Positions 4,356 through 9,670 of a stretch of DNA of 9,670 bases are shown one piece after another; the first letter of the stretch is position 1, and each line of letters starts with the position of its first letter. This DNA is from an uncultured Verrucomicrobiales bacterium (GTDB taxonomy: Bacteria > Verrucomicrobiota > Verrucomicrobiia > Limisphaerales > JACDHS01), in contig CALJZV010000372.1 in the NCBI GenBank assembly GCA_937983475.1, forward strand, positions 1 to 9,670. The letters are read 5' to 3'. A model generated the notes under the pieces. The model did no database searches and was not told the origin of the DNA. It worked only from the letters and a program-made list of their open reading frames with translations. The position numbers and the translations under genes were made by a program.

Positions 4356-7300
4356 CTAATCCACAAAGACGAACTCGTTGGAGAGCAGCAGCACCTGGGC
4401 ATATTTTTCCCAGGCGCCCAGGGGGCGGGTATCCGGCAGGGGGCCGTCAAAATCGCGCGTTGCATTCCAGTCCATTTTCGCGGGCGGCGGCGTCCCGTAT
4501 TTGACTTCAACCACCTTGATGACCGGCGCCCAGCGAAACGTGTCATGGAACGGATTGCTCCTGGGTTCGGCGACAAAATCAATCGTGTCTCCTTTGGACA
4601 CGGCGCATTTCTCGAGAGCGGTTGCGACTTCGCTGTCGTGCGCTTTCCATTGCCCCAACTGGCCGTGTTGACTGGAAACAATCCGGACAAGCACGCCGTC
4701 GCCCTTTGAGCGGTTGTGGGCCAGCGTTCCCTCAATGTTGACAACGCCGTCAAACGGCGCGATCCACCGGCGGATGGCCGCGTGTTCCTTGCGGTTTCCC
4801 GGGTGGCCTCCTTCGATGTTCAGCAGGCAGTAGCCTGTTTTTGAGTCGGGTGATTTGGCCGAGCGCTGCCACCGGTTGTTGGTGAAGTGCGTGAACGGAT
4901 GGAACTCTTTCACTTTATTTAAAGCCGCATCGAAATGTCCGTATCCGTATTGCCAGACAGGATTTTCAACATCCAACGGCGGCAAACTGCTCTGGGCCGC
5001 CACGAACTTTTTGGCGAGCTTGAGTTCATTTTTGTCCGGAGGCCGCTGGAAGAGGTGTTCGTGCAGGAAATGAATTTTATCCTCGGTGTGGTTGAGTTGT
5101 TGAAAGGATTCAGTTTTGACAAGGTTGCCGGCCTGTTCGGCGATGAAGGGATTGTTGAGCAAATAAAGGGCCTGCTGCGGGACGGTGGTGAAGAACCGCT
5201 GCGCGCTGGTCGTGTCGGGGTTGGCAAAATCGAAGGTCCGGAAAACGCCCGGAAGGTTCTGCCGGTCAATGTAGCCGTAAACGGACCGCCGCTGGGAGAA
5301 TGGCGTTGCGGTGATGTCCACGGGTTGCCCTCCCATCGCCGGGTCCAGTTGGCCGGATACCGCCAGAAGCGAATCGCGCAGCGCCTCAAACTCCAGGCGT
5401 CGCCGGTTCATTTTCCACAAAAGCTGGTTGCCTGGATCCGCCTTGAGTCCCGCCGGGTTGTCATTGCTCTCCTGCTGATACACAGCCGAAAGCAAAATAA
5501 GCCGGTGCAGTTTCTTGAGCGACCAGCCGTTGTCCATGAAGCTGCGGGCCAGCCAGTCGAGCAGTTCGGGATGCGACGGCGGCTCGGAGCGAAGGCCAAA
5601 ATCGCTCGGTGTGGCGACCAAACCCTTTCCAAAGTGATGCATCCAGACGCGGTTGACGATGGCGCGGGCCGTCAGCGGATTGTCCGGGCTGGCGATGGCC
5701 TGGGCCATTTCCAGGCGGCCGCTGCCGTTCTCGAACGGCTTGCGTTCCTCGCCCGCGATGACCTCGAGAAACTGCCTGGGCACCTCGGGGCCGGGATTGC
5801 TCGCGTTGCCTCGGATGAACACCTTGGGCTTGTGGGGTTGGTTGTTGTCGTAGAGGACCATGCCCCGCGGCGGCGAACCCGGATGCACTGCGTCGAGTTC
5901 GGCGCTTTGCCGGCGCAGTTCGCGGAGGTGAACGATCGAAGATGTATCGAATAGTTTCTGAATATCGCCATCCGCCAAACCATAAACACCGGTCGCGGAG
6001 TATAAAATCTGCCGGAGAGTTTCCTGGTCCGGGTCGGACAGAGTTGCGGGCTCCCCGGAATTTTCTCCCTTGTTTGCGCGATGCGCCTTGAGGGTTTCCT
6101 GCCACTGAGTTTCCACCGCCTCAAACAGTTTTCCGTAAGCGGCCGCAACCTCCTTGAGCGATGACGGCGCATTGGTGAAAGCCGTTGCCACGGTTGGATG
6201 GATCAATCCGCTTTCATTTTTTGCAAAGGTGTCGGCCAATGACGCGGCTTTTTCCGCGAATTCCGTCTCGGACAAAGTGGCGAAGGCAAACCAGGGGCTG
6301 AAAATGGCGTTGGTTTCAGATTGCCATGTTTCCAAATGGCTCGCCCATCGTTGAACCAGGCCGGGGTCCAGCTTGCGCTCGCGCGCCAGGGTTTCGGCTT
6401 TTGATTTTTCGGCCAGACGTCGTGTGTCATGGGCTGCGAGCAGGTAATCCCCGGCGGCGAGGCGCGCCTTTGAAAGAACTTCCGCTGACTTCTGGGTCTT
6501 ATACTCCTCAACGGCCTGTTCGCGCTTCTTTTTTTCCGCGAGATATTGCTCGTGCGGCTCGGCGGGAGGATTCATTCCCAGCAATGGCCGTTCCTCAGGC
6601 TCGTGCGTGCTGGCGAACACGCCGTACAGCGAATAGTAATCCTTGATGGAAACCGGGTCGTACTTGTGGTCGTGGCAGCGGGCGCAGGATACGGTCAAAC
6701 CCATCAGGCCGCGTGTCACCACGTCAATGCGGTCGTCAATGATGTCGTGGTTGTTGTTTAAAAAACGCCTTCCCAGCGTCAGGTAACCCAACGCGGCCAG
6801 CGGGCGCTTGTCTTCTCCCAAATCGAGGAGGTCGGCGGCCAGTTGCTGCACGATGAACTGGTCGAAGGGCAAGTCCTCGTTGAAGGCGCGAATCACATAA
6901 TCGCGGTAAGTGTAGGAGAAGGGAAAGCGCCGCTCCTGGTTGCCAGCCAGATATCCTTTGGTGTCGGCGTAGCGCGCCACATCGAGCCAATGACGCCCCC
7001 AACGCTCGCCATAGCGCGGCGACGCCAACAGGCGGTCCACGACTTTTGCAAAGGCATCAGGGGATTTGTCCTTTTCAAATTGCTCCACATCCTCAGCGGA
7101 AGGCGGCAGGCCGGTGAGGTCAAAATAAACGCGGCGAATCAGGGTCCGCCTGCCGGCTTTCGGCGAGGGCTTGAGGTTTTTTTCCTCCAGCTTGGCGAGG
7201 ATGAAGGCGTCCACGGGTGTTTGCGGCCACTTTTTATTTTTTACAAAGGGCGGGCTGGGATTCTGGATCGGCTGAAAGGCCCAGTGCGTTTTGGCCTGCC

Positions 7301-7739
7301 GCTTGATGGTGTCGAAATCCGACAAGGCCCCCTGCGCCGAGCGCGGGTCCGGCGCGCCCAATCTGACCCATGCCTCCAGGTCGGCGATTTGCTCGGCGGA
7401 CAGCTTTTTCCCCTTGGGCGGCATCTGCAAATTTTCGTCGGTGTAACGCACCGCGCGAATCAACAGGCTGCGCTCAGGCTCGCCCGGAACCAACGCCGGC
7501 CCGGTGTCGCCGCCCTTGAGCACCCCCTCCTTGCTGTCGAGATACAGCCCGCCCTTGACGCCTTTTTCGGCCTGCTTGCTGTGGCAGGAATAGCAGTGAT
7601 CCACCAGCAGCGGGCGGATTTTCGCCTCAAAAAATTCAACTCCGCTGTCGGCTCCAACGGCCGGTGACGCCGCCAAGATCGGCAACGCGGCCGCGAACAT
7701 CGAAAAAATTGAAGAAAGGTTCTTCACGCTTGGTGACAT
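4356..7739 (-). CDS. PSD1-type protein: PSCyt1 cytochrome domain, DUF1549, DUF1553
   Basis: The protein has 1127 residues and a signal peptide (hydrophobic SIFSMFAAALPILAASPAVG, 10-29), so it is exported. PSCyt1 covers about 35-130, with the heme motif C49-YS-C52-H53 and a possible Met ligand in QMPPKGKKL (105-113). DUF1549 covers about 150-380: WAFQPI (153-158), YFDLTGLPP (205-213), YGERWGRHWLDVARYADTKG (243-262) and a second C-x-x-C-H in SCARCHDHKYDP (351-362). A helical linker of about 250 residues follows. DUF1553 begins near 640 (FIRGNASNPG, 641-650), with NPLTARAIVNRVWMHHFGKG (687-706), and finishes with YAQVLLLSNEFVFVD (1113-1127). A beta-rich segment of about 150 residues (930-1080) interrupts the DUF1553 end. 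Function is unproven; in this phylum such proteins are often linked to degradation of complex polysaccharides. The ATG has no clear Shine-Dalgarno sequence. The gene starts 41 nt after lpxB and may be read through from it. Confidence 0.96.
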   Translation of the reverse strand: MSPSVKNLSSIFSMFAAALPILAASPAVGADSGVEFFEAKIRPLLVDHCYSCHSKQAEKGVKGGLYLDSKEGVLKGGDTGPALVPGEPERSLLIRAVRYTDENLQMPPKGKKLSAEQIADLEAWVRLGAPDPRSAQGALSDFDTIKRQAKTHWAFQPIQNPSPPFVKNKKWPQTPVDAFILAKLEEKNLKPSPKAGRRTLIRRVYFDLTGLPPSAEDVEQFEKDKSPDAFAKVVDRLLASPRYGERWGRHWLDVARYADTKGYLAGNQERRFPFSYTYRDYVIRAFNEDLPFDQFIVQQLAADLLDLGEDKRPLAALGYLTLGRRFLNNNHDIIDDRIDVVTRGLMGLTVSCARCHDHKYDPVSIKDYYSLYGVFASTHEPEERPLLGMNPPAEPHEQYLAEKKKREQAVEEYKTQKSAEVLSKARLAAGDYLLAAHDTRRLAEKSKAETLARERKLDPGLVQRWASHLETWQSETNAIFSPWFAFATLSETEFAEKAASLADTFAKNESGLIHPTVATAFTNAPSSLKEVAAAYGKLFEAVETQWQETLKAHRANKGENSGEPATLSDPDQETLRQILYSATGVYGLADGDIQKLFDTSSIVHLRELRRQSAELDAVHPGSPPRGMVLYDNNQPHKPKVFIRGNASNPGPEVPRQFLEVIAGEERKPFENGSGRLEMAQAIASPDNPLTARAIVNRVWMHHFGKGLVATPSDFGLRSEPPSHPELLDWLARSFMDNGWSLKKLHRLILLSAVYQQESNDNPAGLKADPGNQLLWKMNRRRLEFEALRDSLLAVSGQLDPAMGGQPVDITATPFSQRRSVYGYIDRQNLPGVFRTFDFANPDTTSAQRFFTTVPQQALYLLNNPFIAEQAGNLVKTESFQQLNHTEDKIHFLHEHLFQRPPDKNELKLAKKFVAAQSSLPPLDVENPVWQYGYGHFDAALNKVKEFHPFTHFTNNRWQRSAKSPDSKTGYCLLNIEGGHPGNRKEHAAIRRWIAPFDGVVNIEGTLAHNRSKGDGVLVRIVSSQHGQLGQWKAHDSEVATALEKCAVSKGDTIDFVAEPRSNPFHDTFRWAPVIKVVEVKYGTPPPAKMDWNATRDFDGPLPDTRPLGAWEKYAQVLLLSNEFVFVD

Positions 7740-7780
7740 TCTGACGCGTCATTTTAACAAGGCATTCAGCCCCGGCCAAA

Positions 7781-9037
7781 TCAAGTTGCCTCGAGCAATG
7801 CGGTTCGCAGGTCGGGTTGCCACGCCCAGCCGGTGAAATCCATGATGGCCCCGGCCGCGCGATCGCCGGCGCCGGGACCGCCCAGGGCCGCGACGATCGC
7901 GGTCAGTTTGCTTTTAATTTCCTCACGGCGCGCCGTGTTGGTCAACAGGTCGAGCGTCTCGCGCGCCAGGTTCTCGGGCGTGGCCTCGTCCTGGATGAAC
8001 TCCGGATACACCGCTTCGCCGGCCAGCAGGTTGGGCATGCTCAAAAACTTCACCTGCGCGATGCGACGTCCAATCTGGAAGGTGAGCCACGAGGTTTTGT
8101 ACAACGCCACGACCGGGAGGCCATAACAGGCGCATTCCAAAAGCACGGTGCCCGTGGAGGCGATGGCCATCGAGGATGTTTTCATCGCCTGCGGCAGATT
8201 GCCGGCCTGGATTTCGATCTCGGTCCTGAAATCCTTCAGCAATGTTCGGGCCTGTTCCAAAAGCGAGTCGTTGGGCAGCACCATTTTGAAACGGGCCGGA
8301 TGCTGCAGGTGAATCTGCCGGACCGCTTCGGCCATCACGGGAATGTGGCGTTTCAATTCGCCCACGCGGCTGCCGGGCAGCAGCAAAACCGTCGGCGTTG
8401 CGGAAGCGGATTGCGCCGCTTCATTTTCCTCATGGCGCAGGCAGCGATCCAGCACCGGGTGTCCGACACATTCCACGTGCAGCAGCGGCGCGTGCCGGGC
8501 GTACCATTCTTTTTCAAACGGGAATAAACAGAGCAGCAAATCCACATTGGCCTCGAGGGTTTTGGCCCTGGAGGCGCGGGAAGCCCACACCTGGGGCGAG
8601 ACGTAGTGAACAATCCTCGGTTCCCAGTTGGAAAATGTCCGCTCATGCTGCCGAACCATGCCGCGCAGCGCCCTGGCAAAGCGCAGGTTGAATCCGGGAT
8701 TATTTACCTGCATCATGATGTTTGGTTGTTTTTGTTTTTTAAGTTGTAGCAGTTCGTGGAAAATGCGCCGGAACTCTCCATATTTTCGGATCACGTCGGA
8801 CACGCCCGTGACCGAGTGCCGCGTCATGTCCACCGCCAGTTCCACGCCGGCGGCGGCCATTCTAGGGCCGCCCGCCCCGAAGAACACCGGCGGCAACGGC
8901 GCGGTCAGCGGCTGGACTTCGGCGGTGGGATGATATTGCGCCTCGGGAATCGCGCGCGCCAGGCGGGTGACCAGCTCGGCGGCCAGCGCGTCCCCGCTGG
9001 CTTCACCGGCGATCAACATGACGCGCTTGGGTTTCAT
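7781..9037 (-). CDS. lpxB: Lipid-A-disaccharide synthase
   Basis: LpxB (glycosyltransferase family 19) joins UDP-2,3-diacylglucosamine and lipid X into the disaccharide core of lipid A at the inner face of the cytoplasmic membrane. The protein has 418 residues against about 380 in E. coli. Motifs in order: LIAGEASGD (8-16), FFGAGGPRMAAAGVE (52-66), HYVSPQVW (144-151), LFPFEKEWY (171-179), VGHPVLD (191-197), LLPGSRVGE (219-227), ASTGTVLLE (293-301) and SMPNLLAGEAVYPEFIQ (333-349). Glu12, Arg224 and Asn336 correspond to the catalytically important E. coli Glu15, Arg201 and Asn316. At the Asp98 position (E. coli IDAPDFN) this protein has VNNPGFN, so Asn112 replaces the Asp. Insertions near 35-50 and 128-138 explain part of the extra length. 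The ATG overlaps the stop of the upstream membrane-protein gene as ATGA, which indicates translational coupling. No other lipid A genes are in view. Confidence 0.96.
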   Translation of the reverse strand: MKPKRVMLIAGEASGDALAAELVTRLARAIPEAQYHPTAEVQPLTAPLPPVFFGAGGPRMAAAGVELAVDMTRHSVTGVSDVIRKYGEFRRIFHELLQLKKQKQPNIMMQVNNPGFNLRFARALRGMVRQHERTFSNWEPRIVHYVSPQVWASRASRAKTLEANVDLLLCLFPFEKEWYARHAPLLHVECVGHPVLDRCLRHEENEAAQSASATPTVLLLPGSRVGELKRHIPVMAEAVRQIHLQHPARFKMVLPNDSLLEQARTLLKDFRTEIEIQAGNLPQAMKTSSMAIASTGTVLLECACYGLPVVALYKTSWLTFQIGRRIAQVKFLSMPNLLAGEAVYPEFIQDEATPENLARETLDLLTNTARREEIKSKLTAIVAALGGPGAGDRAAGAIMDFTGWAWQPDLRTALLEAT

Positions 9038-9444
9038 GGTCGTTTCGGGAAGGTTTCCTTCGCCTGATTAATAAATGCCGCAAGTTTTGCCGGGAGCAAG
9101 GCCGCCGCCACGCCGGTGATGAAATTGGTCAACGTGCCCAGGATGACAACAAGCCGGGGCGGACTGACATTGCGCCATTCGCCATCGGTGAACCGGTACA
9201 GCTCGGTGGGAATGGGAAATCCGGTGAAGCGAATCTGCTCGGGAACCTCCGTAACCTTGAAGAAGGCAAACCAGATGCCCAGCCCGATGCCGATGACTGA
9301 CAGAACGATCAGGCGCAGGCGCCACTGCGGGCTTAATTCGCCACGGGCCAGCGCGCGCCACGAGGTGTAAAAGATCCAGACCGCCACCGCCAGGAGCGGG
9401 AGCACGAAGACCAGGCCGAAAAGGGAATTGCTGTGCGAGTTCAC
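9034..9444 (-). CDS. Small membrane protein coupled to lpxB, family not recognised
   Basis: The protein has 136 residues with three probable transmembrane segments: about 7-26 (SLFGLVFVLPLLAVAVWIFY), 43-62 (LRLIVLSVIGIGLGIWFAFF) and 97-118 (RLVVILGTLTNFITGVAAAL). Between the second and third is a polar stretch of about 30 residues (FTGFPIPTELYRFTDGEW, 73-90) that probably faces one side of the membrane. I do not recognise the family. The start is GTG at 9444-9442; no ATG lies nearby in frame and no Shine-Dalgarno sequence is evident, so the start is uncertain. Its TGA overlaps the lpxB ATG by 4 nt, so both proteins are made from one message. That suggests a role linked to the envelope or lipid A, by context only. 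Confidence 0.75.
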   Translation of the reverse strand: MNSHSNSLFGLVFVLPLLAVAVWIFYTSWRALARGELSPQWRLRLIVLSVIGIGLGIWFAFFKVTEVPEQIRFTGFPIPTELYRFTDGEWRNVSPPRLVVILGTLTNFITGVAAALLPAKLAAFINQAKETFPKRP

Positions 9445-9550
9445 GGAGTCAAAGTCAAACTTTTGTCATGATAAATTTATTCAAGGCAACGCCGGTGTGG
9501 CTTCCGAAATTTGGCTTTCTGGAAATTCATTCCTGATGAGGGAAGTGAAG
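9445..9550. other. Intergenic DNA upstream of the lpxB block
   Basis: This stretch should hold the promoter of the small membrane protein and lpxB if they are not transcribed from further right. The minus strand is AT-rich at 9464-9482 and contains TTGAAT and TATCAT elements, but no pair with acceptable spacing stands out. I see no gene here. Confidence 0.4.
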
Positions 9551-9670
9551 GTTTTCTCCCTCACCCTTGCCCTCTCCCACTGGGCATCGGCATCTACGCA
9601 TCTTTTGGACGGCGATTTTTCTTCCTCTCCCCGCGAGGAACGAGTGGGGAGAGGATTGAGGAGAGGGGAT
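9551..9670. repeat. CT/GA-rich inverted repeat resembling a dispersed REP-type element, cut by the right edge
   Basis: CCTCTCCCC at 9624-9632 pairs exactly with GGGGAGAGG at 9646-9654 around a 13-nt loop. A wider symmetry is also present: the left part has CTCCCTCACCCTTGCCCTCTCCCA (in 9556-9579), and the right part (9645-9669) reads as a purine-rich approximate complement, TGGGGAGAGGATTGAGGAGA plus GGGGA. Purine/pyrimidine-biased inverted repeats of this kind are often scattered through verrucomicrobial intergenic DNA, to my recollection. The element may continue past the window. Confidence 0.6.

Noticed and set aside
4935..5954. 339-codon plus-strand ORF
   Set aside because: It lies opposite the conserved DUF1553 region of the PSD1-type gene and shows no recognisable domain.
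6843..7667. 274-codon plus-strand ORF
   Set aside because: It is antisense to the PSCyt1 and DUF1549 parts of the PSD1-type gene; a shadow of GC-rich coding.
7743..7750. 8-bp palindrome GACGCGTC just upstream of the PSD1-type gene
   Set aside because: It is short, has no second copy nearby and could easily be chance.

Overview
The window most likely comes from a Verrucomicrobiota-like bacterium of the PVC group. The main evidence is a large PSCyt1/DUF1549/DUF1553 cytochrome-type protein, a family concentrated in Planctomycetes, Verrucomicrobia and Lentisphaerae. An LpxB lipid A gene shows a Gram-negative outer membrane, and the sequence is moderately GC-rich by eye. No transposase, integrase, phage gene or CRISPR array is visible. 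All convincing genes lie on the minus strand; the long plus-strand ORFs are antisense shadows.

Layout, left to right. Bases 1-121 hold about three copies of a 41-bp tandem repeat that runs off the left edge. Bases 122-262 are non-coding and rich in inverted repeats. A tRNA-Arg(TCT) gene sits at 263-339 (minus). Bases 340-504 hold only a doubtful 41-codon ORF. Bases 505-4127 look like one minus-strand regulated operon. In order of transcription it contains a GbsR/MarR-type regulator (4075-3542), a DCC (DUF393)/MBOAT wax-synthase-like fusion protein (3513-2260), a small multi-pass membrane protein (2255-1839) and a TIGR01777/SDR39U1 epimerase-like protein (1797-505). A 20-bp near-perfect palindrome precedes the regulator gene. 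A related 20-bp sequence, 15 of 20 bases identical, lies over the GTG start of the fusion gene, so the regulator probably controls itself and the operon.

Bases 4356-9444 hold a second minus-strand block: a 136-aa membrane protein (9444-9034) overlapping lpxB by ATGA, lpxB (9037-7781), and the 1127-aa PSD1-type protein (7739-4356) starting 41 nt after lpxB. The right edge (about 9551-9670) carries a CT/GA-rich inverted repeat that resembles a dispersed REP-type element.

The candidate for something new is the four-gene operon with its paired operators. Its fusion protein has Asn where MBOAT wax synthases normally carry the catalytic His. LpxB also departs from the family, with Asn at the position of the catalytic Asp (Asp98 in E. 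coli). The epimerase has an atypical C-terminal tail of about 85 residues. These are readings by eye; alignments with close relatives are needed to tell lineage traits from lesions.
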